A stretch of 64,000 bases of DNA from Pedobacter sp. Leaf250 (GCF_920984735.1 NZ_CAKLBU010000012.1:111889-175888), one strand, 5' to 3'. Counted from the stretch's first letter, positions 25,585 through 35,279 are shown. Made by a program: numbers and translations. The notes: generated by a model not told the origin, from the letters alone.

Positions 25585-27105
25585 ATGAGAAAATATATAA
25601 CAGCGGTAGCGTTAATGGCATTGACATTAAGTGCCTGTACTAAACTGGATGTAAATGTGGAATCACAATTAACCAGTGACAATTTTCCGGTAACGCCAGA
25701 TGCTTTTGTGGCTGCAACAGGAACGGTTTATCAAAAATTTAATGCAGGTTTTGGCACCGATGTTTGGCGGATTTACGAATTGACCAGCGAAGAAGCCATT
25801 ATTACTGCCCGAAATGGTGGTTATTATGATCAGGGCAGGTACCAAACCTTGCACAAACACAACTGGTTACCCGATCAGCCGATTGTACAAAGTGCCTGGC
25901 AATGGGGTTACGCTGGCATCAGCGATTGTAACCGGGTATTGAATTTGCTCGAAAAATCGGTTGACAGCCCTACTAAAACTCAATTTTTAAATGAAATCAG
26001 AGCGATGAGGGCGTTATACTACTTTTACATTATGGATATGTTTGGCAATGTGCCGATTACCAGTTTTGGAAGCACTGAAAGTCCTAAACAATCTACCAAA
26101 GCAGAAGTATTTGCGTATATCGAAAAAGAACTTTTAGCTGTGTCTGAAGGATTATCTGCTCCTGTTACCGTAACAGCTGAGTTTTATGGTCGCCCAACAA
26201 AATGGATGGCTTATGCGTTATTGCAGAAACTTTATATTAACGCCCAACAATATATCGGTAAGCCGATGTATGCCGAATCGATTACTTATGGCGATAAAAT
26301 CATCAATGGCACATCAATGGTCTTAGTTAGCGATTACAATACGCTCTTTTCGCCTACCAATGGTGCGAATACGGAAACGATTTTCGCTGCCATTTACGAT
26401 GCCAATTATTCTGCCGGAAATGCCATTACCCGCTATACCTTGCACAGCACTTTAAGGGCAAAATACAATCTTCCGTTTAGCCCGAGTAATGCACAATGTA
26501 CCTTAAAAGAGTTTTATGATACTTTTAATCTGCCTGGTGATGTACGTAACGCCACCTGGCTTGCTGGTAAACAGTTTCTGGCAGATGGTATCACACCAAT
26601 CATGAATGGTTCTGCTCAATTAAATTTCACACCGGAAATCATTTTAACCAATGATCAAACCATGGATGTAGGTGCTGAAGTAGGTGGTATTTCCAGAGGC
26701 GTTCGTTCAATTAAATTTTATCCTGATCCTAATACAAACAGCAGCACGCGTTTTCAAAACAATGATATGCCGATTTTCAGATTGGCAGATGTTTATTTGC
26801 TAAAAGCTGAAGCTTTATTGAGAACAAATGGATCAACAGCTGAAGCAGTGAAATTAGTAAATAGGGTGCGTGTTCGTGCGAAAGCGACAGAGGTTACCAC
26901 CATTACTTTAGATGGGATTTTGGAAGAACGTGGACGTGAACTGGCCTGGGAAGGATGGCGCAGAAATGATTTGATCCGCTTTGGTAAATATCAGGGCAAA
27001 TGGGGATTTAAAGCAGGTAACGAAGGTGCTTACCGCGATATTTTTCCAATTCCTGCAACAGAATTGGTGCTTAATAAAAATCTTAAACAAAATACAGGTT
27101 ACTAA
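25585..27105 (+). CDS. SusD/RagB-family nutrient-binding lipoprotein
   Basis: The 506-residue surface lipoprotein has the signal YITAVALMALTLSAC and lipidated Cys18. It shows the RagB/SusD TPR-like pattern, with SQLTSDNFPVTPDAFVAATG near the N-terminus, ALYYFYIMDMFGNVPI in the helical core, and the C-terminal signature LRTNGSTAEAVKLVNRVRVRA, ILEERGRELAWEGWRRNDLIRFG and FPIPATELVLNKNLKQNTGY. It caps the SusC channel encoded upstream. The ligand cannot be told from sequence. The phosphatase gene starts two bases after its stop. Confidence 0.95.
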   Translation: MRKYITAVALMALTLSACTKLDVNVESQLTSDNFPVTPDAFVAATGTVYQKFNAGFGTDVWRIYELTSEEAIITARNGGYYDQGRYQTLHKHNWLPDQPIVQSAWQWGYAGISDCNRVLNLLEKSVDSPTKTQFLNEIRAMRALYYFYIMDMFGNVPITSFGSTESPKQSTKAEVFAYIEKELLAVSEGLSAPVTVTAEFYGRPTKWMAYALLQKLYINAQQYIGKPMYAESITYGDKIINGTSMVLVSDYNTLFSPTNGANTETIFAAIYDANYSAGNAITRYTLHSTLRAKYNLPFSPSNAQCTLKEFYDTFNLPGDVRNATWLAGKQFLADGITPIMNGSAQLNFTPEIILTNDQTMDVGAEVGGISRGVRSIKFYPDPNTNSSTRFQNNDMPIFRLADVYLLKAEALLRTNGSTAEAVKLVNRVRVRAKATEVTTITLDGILEERGRELAWEGWRRNDLIRFGKYQGKWGFKAGNEGAYRDIFPIPATELVLNKNLKQNTGY

Positions 27106-27106
27106 A

Positions 27107-28111
27107 ATGAAGAGAAGAGATTTTGTAAAAGGAACGGCGTTAGGCGCTATAGGTGCGGGAATGCTTGCACCATTACACTCATTTGCCGAAACTCGCGAAA
27201 CACATTTAGAGAGTGAAGATGTTGCACCACGAAGTGAATTAAAGGATGATTATCCAGTTCATTTTATGGCCGTTGGCGATTGGGGCAGAAACGGTGCTGA
27301 TCACCAGCTTCATGTGGCCAAACAGATGGGGAAGTGGGCGACCGAAAACCCAAACGATTTCATTATTTCATTGGGCGATAATTTTTACCCGAAAGGGGTT
27401 ACCAGTGAACATGATCCACTGTGGCATTATTCTTTCGAAAATATCTACACAGATTTTTCTTTGCAATGGGACTGGTATCCGATTTTAGGAAACCACGATT
27501 ATATTTCTGATCCTGATGCGCAGGTAAGGTACAGCAAAATCAGCCGGAGATGGAAAATGCCATCACGTTATTATTCAAAAGAAGTGGCCATTAAAGGTGG
27601 CGGAAAGGTGTTAATGATTTATATTGATACTTGTCCGCTGATTCCTGAATTTCATCAAAGTGAGCAATACAAACCATGGGTGCAAGATCAGCATCCAGAA
27701 AAACAATTAAAATGGCTCGATGAAACGTTGAAAAATGCTGGCCCTGATGTAAAGTGGAAAATGGTAATGGGGCACCATCCAATTTATACGGTTGGCCCAA
27801 GAATTAAAAACTACGATACGTTAGCGGTTAGAAAAGTGCTCGAAGATATTTTCGAACGCAACAAGGTTGATGTTTATTTATCAGGTCATGATCATTCGCT
27901 TCAACATCTGGTAACGCCGGGTATCACGCATCAGTTTATTTCTGGGGCAGGTTCGGAGGTTACACCCGTAAGCAGCGGAATACCCTACAGTAAATTTGAA
28001 GCTTCAGATTATGGTTTTATGTATTTTTCAATTGATCAAAACCGATTGAATGCAAAAATCATTGATCACACGGGTAAAAATATTTACGAAACAACTTTGC
28101 GTAAACCTTAA
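27107..28111 (+). CDS. Tat-exported metallophosphoesterase (purple acid phosphatase-like)
   Basis: The ATG at 27107, two bases after the SusD stop, gives 334 residues beginning with a twin-arginine signal (MKRRDFVKGTALGAIGAG). A longer frame from 26981 lies within SusD and is rejected. The metal-binding blocks of the calcineurin-like fold are all present: GDWGRNG (Asp58), LGDNFYPKG (Asp91, Asn92), GNHDY, MGHHPIYT and SGHDHSLQH. The layout resembles tartrate-resistant (ACP5-like) acid phosphatases. In the periplasm it would release phosphate from esters brought in by the adjacent SusC/SusD pair. A strong hairpin follows. Confidence 0.92.
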   Translation: MKRRDFVKGTALGAIGAGMLAPLHSFAETRETHLESEDVAPRSELKDDYPVHFMAVGDWGRNGADHQLHVAKQMGKWATENPNDFIISLGDNFYPKGVTSEHDPLWHYSFENIYTDFSLQWDWYPILGNHDYISDPDAQVRYSKISRRWKMPSRYYSKEVAIKGGGKVLMIYIDTCPLIPEFHQSEQYKPWVQDQHPEKQLKWLDETLKNAGPDVKWKMVMGHHPIYTVGPRIKNYDTLAVRKVLEDIFERNKVDVYLSGHDHSLQHLVTPGITHQFISGAGSEVTPVSSGIPYSKFEASDYGFMYFSIDQNRLNAKIIDHTGKNIYETTLRKP

Positions 28112-28131
28112 AATAGGAACTCATTTACTTC

Positions 28132-28202
28132 AAAGGCTGTCTTTAAAATTTTGCGTTAAATAATTTGGCATTTAGCGTAAGGTGAAAAGACAGCCTTTTT
28201 TA
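28132..28202 (+). terminator. Long terminator hairpin after the sigma-FecR-SusCD-phosphatase operon
   Basis: AAAGGCTGTCTTT at 28132-28144 pairs perfectly with AAAGACAGCCTTT at 28186-28198 and is followed by T residues. The enclosed bases can form an inner stem (28151-28161 with 28170-28180, two wobble pairs). This marks the end of the first transcription unit of the locus. Confidence 0.8.
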
Positions 28203-28219
28203 TTGATTTAATTTACGGG

Positions 28220-28236
28220 TTTAACTTTAATTTAAC
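28220..28236 (+). promoter_or_regulatory. Direct repeat TTTAAC with an 11-base period (candidate regulator site)
   Basis: TTTAAC at 28220-28225 recurs at 28231-28236. Two short repeats one helical turn apart are the form of PhoB/PhoP-type boxes, and the site is 38 bases upstream of the TPR regulator gene in a phosphate-related locus. The region is AT-rich, so chance is a serious alternative. Confidence 0.25.
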
Positions 28237-28273
28237 ATAGTCAGTCTTTCTTTGTCGCAATAAATCCTTCGAC

Positions 28274-29878
28274 ATGAAAAAACACTTCGGCACTTGCCTA
28301 ATCTTATTCTTTTTAACCTGGAGTGCCTTCAGTCAGGAAGCCGAATTTGGTGGAGCTGTTTTTGCCGAAGTAAAAAAGCCAATTGAATCTTTAGTTGAAC
28401 TAAAAAAACAATATGCATGGTCAATTGAGCACAATGATGTTGTTTTGGAAGGAGAATGTTTACAGCAAATGGGAAGGGTTTGCTATCGCCAGGGACATTT
28501 TAGGCAGGCATTAGAATTCTTTTTAAAGGCAGAAAAAATATTCAGCAGTAACAGCAAACCTTTATCGCTTGCTGCAAACTTAAGCGATGTCGGGGTTTTA
28601 TATTACTACATTAAACAACCAGATAAGGCGATGAAAAACTATTCGCTCGCATTATCGATTTATCAAAAACAAAAGGATCTAAAAGGTCAGGCCATGGTTT
28701 ATGGCCATATTGGCCAGCTTTATGAAAAGCGTAAAAGCTTTGATAGTGCTTTCGTGTATCAAAGGTTGGCGTTGAAAATCATCGAAAAAACCAACGATAG
28801 GAGCGGTGCTGCTAAAATTTATGAAAACCTGGGCAGCATCTATGAAGACCTGGAGAAATATGAACTGGCAGATCAGCACTTTAAAAAATCACTTTCTTTA
28901 TATCAACAAGACCACAATGAACTGGGCAGCATTGAAGTGATTAACAACCTCGGCGATATTTTACGTAAAACCGGATATTACAACAAGAGTATAACGGAAA
29001 CCAGGTTAGCCATGCACCTGGCAAGTAAGCTTGGAAACGCTTATCAACTGGCATCATGCTGCAGAGATTTGGGCAAAGCCTATGAGCTGTTAAATCAAAT
29101 GGATAGCGCTTATCATTATATTCAGCTGGGCTATAAGTACACCTTAGATTTGTATTCGGAAGATGGCGCCAAACAGGTGGCTTTTTTGCAGGTGCTCTAT
29201 GATATCAATAAAAAATCAGATGAAATCAATAAACTTCAGGCAGATAAAAAAATCAACCGGATTATTGTAACTTCTGCCACAATCGTGGTTTTGCTGCTTA
29301 TTATTCTTGGGTTTGCCATCTTCAGCAGGCAACGTTTTAAGCTAAGGGATGAAAAAATGTTGGGTAAGCAAAAGCAAATTGAACATGATTTAACCAGTCT
29401 GGAGCTAAAAAATCTTCAGTTGGAAGAGCAAAACCTTAAACAACAGCTGGAGGTAAAAAGCCGTGAACTTTCTACACATACTTTAAACCTGATCAAAAAC
29501 AATCAGTTCCTCGAAAACCTGCGTAATACATTGCAGGCAATGGTAAAAGATGATAAACGTGACCAGAAAAAACAGATGAATCAGATCCTGACGGAGATTA
29601 ATCAAAGTTTTAATCACGAAAGAAACTGGAAAGAATTTACGCAGGCCTTTGAACAGGTTCACCATCAGTTCCTGGAAAATCTTAAAAAATTTAGCAATGA
29701 GCTCACCTCAGCAGATATGCGGTTAATCGCTCTGCTAAAAATGAATCTTGATTCTACAGATGTAGCAACATTACTTGGTATCTCAACAGATAGCTTACGT
29801 GTATCAAGATATCGCTTAAGGAAGAAGCTAAATCTTTCGCAGGGTGATAATTTATCAGCATTTATTCAAGCACTTTAG
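28274..29878 (+). CDS. TPR-repeat membrane regulator with C-terminal helix-turn-helix
   Basis: The 534-residue protein has a signal peptide (to about residue 20, AFSQ) and six TPR repeats of about 40 residues (roughly 55-300, e.g. AMVYGHIGQLYEKRKSFDSA). One membrane helix follows (about 327-349, IIVTSATIVVLLLIILGFAIF), then a long coiled coil and a C-terminal HTH (SADMRLIALLKMNLDSTDVA, LLGISTDSLRVSRYRLRKKL). It would sense something in the periplasm through the TPRs and bind DNA from the membrane. It sits between the SusCD-phosphatase operon and the phytase operon, so it is a plausible regulator of either. Confidence 0.85.
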   Translation: MKKHFGTCLILFFLTWSAFSQEAEFGGAVFAEVKKPIESLVELKKQYAWSIEHNDVVLEGECLQQMGRVCYRQGHFRQALEFFLKAEKIFSSNSKPLSLAANLSDVGVLYYYIKQPDKAMKNYSLALSIYQKQKDLKGQAMVYGHIGQLYEKRKSFDSAFVYQRLALKIIEKTNDRSGAAKIYENLGSIYEDLEKYELADQHFKKSLSLYQQDHNELGSIEVINNLGDILRKTGYYNKSITETRLAMHLASKLGNAYQLASCCRDLGKAYELLNQMDSAYHYIQLGYKYTLDLYSEDGAKQVAFLQVLYDINKKSDEINKLQADKKINRIIVTSATIVVLLLIILGFAIFSRQRFKLRDEKMLGKQKQIEHDLTSLELKNLQLEEQNLKQQLEVKSRELSTHTLNLIKNNQFLENLRNTLQAMVKDDKRDQKKQMNQILTEINQSFNHERNWKEFTQAFEQVHHQFLENLKKFSNELTSADMRLIALLKMNLDSTDVATLLGISTDSLRVSRYRLRKKLNLSQGDNLSAFIQAL

Positions 29879-29949
29879 CCGTTACATTTCAATCTAAAAA
29901 ATAGATTTTCATCTCTATTTACATGCTTAACAATTTGTTAATGTAACGG
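29879..29949 (+). promoter_or_regulatory. Nested inverted repeats in the leader of the phytase operon
   Basis: CCGTTACATT at 29879-29888 pairs with AATGTAACGG at 29940-29949. Inside lie AATCTA/TAGATT (29890-29906) and the symmetric TTAACAATTTGTTAA at 29927-29941 (7-base arms). The outer pair starts at the stop codon of the TPR regulator gene. It may be a terminator-like fold, but no T run follows; the inner palindrome looks like an operator for a dimeric regulator. Confidence 0.45.
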
Positions 29950-30138
29950 TAATAAAAGCATAACGGCGTTTTGGTTGCCGTACATCTTGTTGATAATCAA
30001 TAGCTTGTTTCTTCGTGTTGCTTTTTGATATATGGATATGGTAACGCTGTTGCCTTTATGTAACCCGCTAAATTTTTCAGTATGGATGCGTGTACACACC
30101 TTTGCCATGTCGATAATAAAAAGACATGACCAAACACA

Positions 30139-32916
30139 ATGAATAAACTTTTACAAATACTATTTTTTCTTCTTTTTTGTGCTGGCGCAGCCAACGCTAC
30201 AAAAATTAAAGGACACGTTTACGATAAGCAAACCGGCGAGGCCATTGTAGGCGCAACGGTTGTGCTTGATAATCCCAGACGAGTAACCAATACTGGTCTT
30301 GATGGAACATTCGAATTCAAAGGCATGACAACCGGCCCGGCTAAAATTAGTGTAAGTTACATTACCTATCAAACCATAACAAAAACAATTATGGTAGAGA
30401 AAGAAGATAACGAGCACTTAAAGTTTTATATGGAAAGTGATTCAAAAGCGCTGGATGATGTAACCATCAAATCAAATACGGTAAGCTCAACCGATCAGGG
30501 TGCCCGCAGACTGGAAAAAAATGCAACACAGATTATGAATATCGTTTCAGGCAGGTCTATTGAGATTTCTCCAGATTTAACGGTAGCCAACGTGATGCAA
30601 CGTGTTTCTGGAGTATCTATTGAGCGTAACAGCAATGGCGACGGACAATACGCCATTTTAAGAGGGATGGATAAACGCTACAATTATACTTTAGTTAATG
30701 GTGTTAAAATCCCTAGTCCTGATAATAAATACCGTTACGTACCGCTAGATCTTTTTCCATCTGATTTGCTTGATCGACTGGAAGTTTATAAAACACTTAC
30801 ACCAAACCTTGAAGGTGATGCCATTGGCGGCGCAATTAACATGGTAATGAAAAATGCTCCAGGCAAATTTCAGGTAAATGCAAATGTTTCATCCGGTTAT
30901 AGTCAACTCTTCATCGATCGGAAATTTGCCAGTTTCAATTCATCAGATATCAATTACAAATCGCCTTACGAATTGAATGGCAAAAGCTATACCGCCACAC
31001 AAAACGATTTTACAAAAGGTACGCTTGATTATAAATATAAAAATCCGGCACCAAATTTAATTGGTAGTTTATCACTTAGTCAGCGATTTTTAGATAATAA
31101 ATTAGGCGTTGTTTTAGCCGGAAGTTATCAAAATACTTATCGTGGAAGTAACAGTACCTTTTACAACACTGCTGTAAATGGAACAGATGCTTATGCTGTG
31201 ATCACAAATAAAAGTTACAGGGAGTTTTCAGAGCAGCAACAACGTACAGGTTTACATGGAAAAGTTGATTATGTTTTTAATCAAAACCACCAGTTAAGCC
31301 TCTACAATGTGTACGTAAATTTAAAGAACGAACAATTAAGAGATGCGGTAACAACAACTTATAACGGTGTTTATAACCCTACACTAGGTAATGCTGAACT
31401 GGTTTACAATACCCGTAGCCGTTTAACCGAGCAACAGATTTACAACAGCACACTTCATGGCGATCATAAATTTTTTGATGGGAAATTTGAATTACAATGG
31501 TCTGCGGTATATTCATCAGCTAAGAACGATGTGCCTGAAAATACAAGTATCAGTTTAAACGGAATACAGCAGAATTTTCAAAGCAGACGTTTGAGTTTGG
31601 TTAATACTTCGCCTGTAAACCGCAGGTGGGAGCGCAACACTGATGAAGATTTAGCGGGTTATCTGGATCTTTCTTACCGAATCGATATTGGTAAACATAA
31701 ACTGGATGTGATGGCAGGTGGTTTATATCGCGATAAGCAAAGAAGCAGTTTCTTTAATAATTATACGTTGGCGCCAAGTGCTGCCGATGCAAGTAAGGTA
31801 TATGGAGTTGATTTCCAAAATTATACCGATTTAAACCTTGTGGTAAGCAACCCAACAGGTGCAGTAGCCAATCCACTAACTTATGATGCAACAGAAAAAA
31901 TTTCAGTAGGCTATGGAATGTTTAAATATGTGTCTGCTAAAATGGAAATTGTTGGTGGTGCAAGGGTAGAGCATACCAACCAGGGCTATAATTTGCTTTT
32001 TCCGGCTGGAGAAACCTTCCCGAAGGGACAACAAGTTTACACAGATGTATTGCCAAGCTTAACTGCAAAGTATTTCATTACTGATAAGGCACAATTACAT
32101 GCGTCTTATTACAAAGCACTTAATCGTCCGGGTTTCTATGAAATTGTACCTGGTAAGGTGGTTAACGAAGAATTTCAGGAGCGTGGAAATCCAAACTTAA
32201 AACGTGCCCTGGCCGATAACTTTGATTTAAGGTATGAAATTTTCCCTGGTGCATCAGAACAGTTGCTTGTAGGTGCATTTTACAAACGCATAAAAGACCC
32301 GATTGAATATACTTTCCAAGCTGATGCTGTTCGCGGACAGGATATTTATTACACTCCTGGAAATTTTGGTACGGCCAATAACTATGGTGCTGAAGTAGAT
32401 TACATTAAATATTTCAGTAAAATAGGCTTGAAGGCAAACTACACTTATACGCATTCGCGGATTACTACGCCAAAAACTACGAGAACTATAAATTCGGCTA
32501 CAGAAGATATCGAGGCATTATCGGTTAATCAGGAACGCCCGCTTTATGGTCAGTCTGAACATATCGCCAATGTTTCTTTATTGTTCAAGGATACCAAAAA
32601 AGGTTGGGATGCACAGTTGGCCGGAGCATATACAGGGCCGAGAATTAATACGGTTTCTCAGTTTCTAAATAATGATTTATGGCAGAAAGGGTTTATTCAA
32701 ATGGATGCATCAGCAGAAAAAAGATTTAAAAGTGGCATAAGTGTTTTCATCAAAGCCAATAACATTTTAAATACACCAACCAAGCTGTTCATCAAAGGTA
32801 CCAATCCAGAGAATAACAAAATCAATGAGGATTTGGTAAAGGATGGAAATACTTTGGTTAGAAGTGATTATTACGGGCAAAACTATTTAGTTGGCTTTAG
32901 ATATAAATTTAATTAA
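30139..32916 (+). CDS. TonB-dependent receptor of the phytase operon
   Basis: The 925-residue protein has a signal peptide (to GAANA), a carboxypeptidase-regulatory-like domain (IKGHVYDKQTGEAIVGATVV) and a plug of the TonB-receptor subtype with VANVMQRVSGVSIERNSNGD, AILRGMDKRYNYTLVNGVKI, PLDLFPSDLLDRLEVYKTL and GGAINMVMKN. The barrel ends VGFRYKFN. It has no SusD partner; a lipoprotein and a phytase follow within 25 bases and one base of each other. It is probably the importer of phytate or its breakdown products, by context. Confidence 0.92.
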   Translation: MNKLLQILFFLLFCAGAANATKIKGHVYDKQTGEAIVGATVVLDNPRRVTNTGLDGTFEFKGMTTGPAKISVSYITYQTITKTIMVEKEDNEHLKFYMESDSKALDDVTIKSNTVSSTDQGARRLEKNATQIMNIVSGRSIEISPDLTVANVMQRVSGVSIERNSNGDGQYAILRGMDKRYNYTLVNGVKIPSPDNKYRYVPLDLFPSDLLDRLEVYKTLTPNLEGDAIGGAINMVMKNAPGKFQVNANVSSGYSQLFIDRKFASFNSSDINYKSPYELNGKSYTATQNDFTKGTLDYKYKNPAPNLIGSLSLSQRFLDNKLGVVLAGSYQNTYRGSNSTFYNTAVNGTDAYAVITNKSYREFSEQQQRTGLHGKVDYVFNQNHQLSLYNVYVNLKNEQLRDAVTTTYNGVYNPTLGNAELVYNTRSRLTEQQIYNSTLHGDHKFFDGKFELQWSAVYSSAKNDVPENTSISLNGIQQNFQSRRLSLVNTSPVNRRWERNTDEDLAGYLDLSYRIDIGKHKLDVMAGGLYRDKQRSSFFNNYTLAPSAADASKVYGVDFQNYTDLNLVVSNPTGAVANPLTYDATEKISVGYGMFKYVSAKMEIVGGARVEHTNQGYNLLFPAGETFPKGQQVYTDVLPSLTAKYFITDKAQLHASYYKALNRPGFYEIVPGKVVNEEFQERGNPNLKRALADNFDLRYEIFPGASEQLLVGAFYKRIKDPIEYTFQADAVRGQDIYYTPGNFGTANNYGAEVDYIKYFSKIGLKANYTYTHSRITTPKTTRTINSATEDIEALSVNQERPLYGQSEHIANVSLLFKDTKKGWDAQLAGAYTGPRINTVSQFLNNDLWQKGFIQMDASAEKRFKSGISVFIKANNILNTPTKLFIKGTNPENNKINEDLVKDGNTLVRSDYYGQNYLVGFRYKFN

Positions 32917-32938
32917 TTGAAATTTTAAAGATAAAAAC

Positions 32939-34201
32939 ATGAAATCGAATCAGATTTTTAAATTGCTAATTCTTGCACTTCTGGCATTAACAGGCTGTGA
33001 AAAAGCAAACATTGATGTAGATACAACCGTTATTGATGGCGCTGCAATCGGAGAAGTTTCTGGCGTTTGGGCAAAAGGAAGCACCCAGGTAATCAAAGGT
33101 GATATCATTATCCCGGAAGGTAAATCGCTCACTATTGAAGAAGGTGTTACGGTTTTGATGGATACGGTTGCTAAACCCGAGATTATTGTAAAAGGTAATT
33201 TGTATGCTTTGGGTACAGCCGAAAATCCAATCAAATTTACAGTAAACGAATTTTATAAAACTGCTCAGAAGAAATTTGGTAAGTTATGGGGCGGTATATT
33301 GGCAGGCCCAACTTGCGAAGAATTGGTATTGGATCATGCAATTATTGAATATGCCGGTTCAACCACTTCCGATGCATCTACATCAGTAAAGATGGGTTTA
33401 TACAAAGCCGTTGCCGGAGAAAATCTTCCTGCATTGTGGTTTTCCAATGCAAAAGGAAAGTTAGTGGTTCAGAATAGTATTTTCAGAAATCTTCAGGAAG
33501 ATTGTACTTATATTGAGGGTGGAAAAATTATTTTTGCCAATAATGTTTTCTACACTACGGGTGTAACAGGTGGCGAGGCGATGAATTTTAAATCTGGCTG
33601 TTTGGCTGATATTGCTTATAATCTGGTTTACAGTACCAATACCAATGCGCTAAAGCTATCCAACACAGGAGATAAAACACCACAAACCTATATCATTATT
33701 TATAACAATACAATGGTTAACACAGGGTGGAGGCGACCAACAGCTAAAGGTGGATCGGTTTGGTTGGAAAGTACGGTACGTGCTGATTTGTACAACAATC
33801 TTTTTGCGAATACCCGATTTGGGATAAAAAGAGATCCAAAGAAACCAGAAGATGCACGTTCTGCTTACAGCAACAACTGGTATTATGGATTTGATCAGCT
33901 TACAGTTAGCCAGTTTCAGCCAGGTAAAAACGATGTAATTGGCGGAGTTAATGATGTAATCAGTACCGTAGCAGGGGCCAATGATCCTAAATTTGTGAAC
34001 TATCCGGTAAATACTGCGGTATCAAATGCCGATTTTAATACTTTATGGGATTTTCACTTGCAAGGAAATTCTCCTGCACTAAATAAAGGTATTACAAACT
34101 TTACCCGGCACCACGCTGCAGGCATTGTGATGAAAAATGGAATAACTTATACCTCGCCAGCGCCAGCTGTTTTTGTAGGTGCTTATGGAATTAAAAATTA
34201 A
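32939..34201 (+). CDS. Lipoprotein with right-handed parallel beta-helix character
   Basis: The 420-residue protein has a lipoprotein signal (LLILALLALTGC) followed by EKANIDVD. The body has the repeating short-strand pattern of a beta-helix: IIPEGKSLTIEEGVTVLMD, LYALGTAENPIKFTV, LWFSNAKGKLVVQNSIFRNL, IIFANNVFYTT, YIIIYNNTMVN, ADLYNNLFANTRFGI. Such lipoproteins accompany TonB receptors that lack a SusD partner and may be surface-exposed accessory proteins. No catalytic residues of polysaccharide lyases could be assigned. It lies between the TonB receptor and phytase genes in one operon. Confidence 0.75.
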   Translation: MKSNQIFKLLILALLALTGCEKANIDVDTTVIDGAAIGEVSGVWAKGSTQVIKGDIIIPEGKSLTIEEGVTVLMDTVAKPEIIVKGNLYALGTAENPIKFTVNEFYKTAQKKFGKLWGGILAGPTCEELVLDHAIIEYAGSTTSDASTSVKMGLYKAVAGENLPALWFSNAKGKLVVQNSIFRNLQEDCTYIEGGKIIFANNVFYTTGVTGGEAMNFKSGCLADIAYNLVYSTNTNALKLSNTGDKTPQTYIIIYNNTMVNTGWRRPTAKGGSVWLESTVRADLYNNLFANTRFGIKRDPKKPEDARSAYSNNWYYGFDQLTVSQFQPGKNDVIGGVNDVISTVAGANDPKFVNYPVNTAVSNADFNTLWDFHLQGNSPALNKGITNFTRHHAAGIVMKNGITYTSPAPAVFVGAYGIKN

Positions 34202-34202
34202 A

Positions 34203-35279
34203 ATGAAGAATAAAAATACAATCAATATTGCCGCAATTGCTGTTTTAAGCCTGCTTTTTTCTTGTAATGGAATTGCTCAAAAAGTAGATCCTGATGCAGT
34301 TAAACCACTTTATGTATCCGATCCGGTTGATTTTGATACCGATGATCCCGCTATTTGGGTAAATGTAGCAAACCCCTCACAGTCTCTTGTAATTGGAACC
34401 GATAAGGATGAAAACGGTGGTTTATATGTTTTTGATTTGAAAGGAAAGATTGTTCCTGCAAAAACCGTGAAGGGTTTGAAAAGACCTGATAATGTTGATA
34501 TCGCCTACGGACTTAATCTTGCTGGCAAGAAAACGGATATTGCGGTAACCACTGAACGTTACACCCACAAGCTTAGAATATATTCCCTTCCAGATATGAA
34601 ACCAGTTGATAATGGTGGATTACCAGTTTTTGAAGGAGAGACAGGACCGGAATTCCGCGATTTGATGGGCATTGCCATGTACACCAATTCGAAAGGTGAA
34701 ATTTATGCAATCGTTGGTCGCAAATCCGGACCAAAAGAAGGTGGATATTTATGGCAGTATTTATTAGCAGATGATGGCAAAGGAAGCGTTAAAGCAACTC
34801 TAGTTAGGAAGTTTGGAAAATATAGTGGTAAAAAAGAAATTGAAGCCATTGCCGTTGATAACGAATTGGGCTATGTTTATTATTGTGATGAACAATTTGG
34901 CGTTCGTAAATATTATGCTGATCCATCAAAAGGAAATCAAGAACTTTCTTTATTTGGGCAAGGCGATTTTTCTGTAGATAATGAAGGAATTGCAATTTAT
35001 AAAACCGCTGGAAATAAAGGTTATGTTTTAGTTTCTGATCAGGGATCAAGACAATTGAAGGTTTACAATAGAACGGGTAAGTCAGGCGCCCCAAATCAAC
35101 ATCCATTAGTGGCAACGGTTAAGTATTCTGCCAATCAAACTGACGGTATCGATGTGGTTTCAGCGCCATTAAATAATGATTTTAAGCATGGTTTATTGGT
35201 TGCGATGAGCGATGATAAAACTTTTCATTTTTACCGATGGGAAGATATTGCCGGAAAACAACTTGATGTAAATCCATAA
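34203..35279 (+). CDS. Beta-propeller phytase
   Basis: The protein has 358 residues from the ATG at 34203, one base after the preceding stop; an upstream frame from 34179 overlaps the lipoprotein gene and is rejected. The signal ends near LLFSCNGIAQ, so it may be lipidated. Family blocks of beta-propeller (3-)phytases are present: DPAIWVN, IGTDKDENGGLYVFDLKG, RPDNVDIAYG, GPEFRDLMGIAMY, EIEAIAVDNELGYVYYCDEQ, DNEGIAIY and TDGIDV, which carry the acidic residues binding calcium and phosphate. It hydrolyses phytate outside the cytoplasm and so supplies phosphate and inositol phosphates. Confidence 0.93.
   Translation: MKNKNTINIAAIAVLSLLFSCNGIAQKVDPDAVKPLYVSDPVDFDTDDPAIWVNVANPSQSLVIGTDKDENGGLYVFDLKGKIVPAKTVKGLKRPDNVDIAYGLNLAGKKTDIAVTTERYTHKLRIYSLPDMKPVDNGGLPVFEGETGPEFRDLMGIAMYTNSKGEIYAIVGRKSGPKEGGYLWQYLLADDGKGSVKATLVRKFGKYSGKKEIEAIAVDNELGYVYYCDEQFGVRKYYADPSKGNQELSLFGQGDFSVDNEGIAIYKTAGNKGYVLVSDQGSRQLKVYNRTGKSGAPNQHPLVATVKYSANQTDGIDVVSAPLNNDFKHGLLVAMSDDKTFHFYRWEDIAGKQLDVNP

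Noticed and set aside
26981..27106. Longer N-terminus for the metallophosphatase
   Set aside because: It lies inside SusD, and the Tat signal starts exactly at the Met at 27107.
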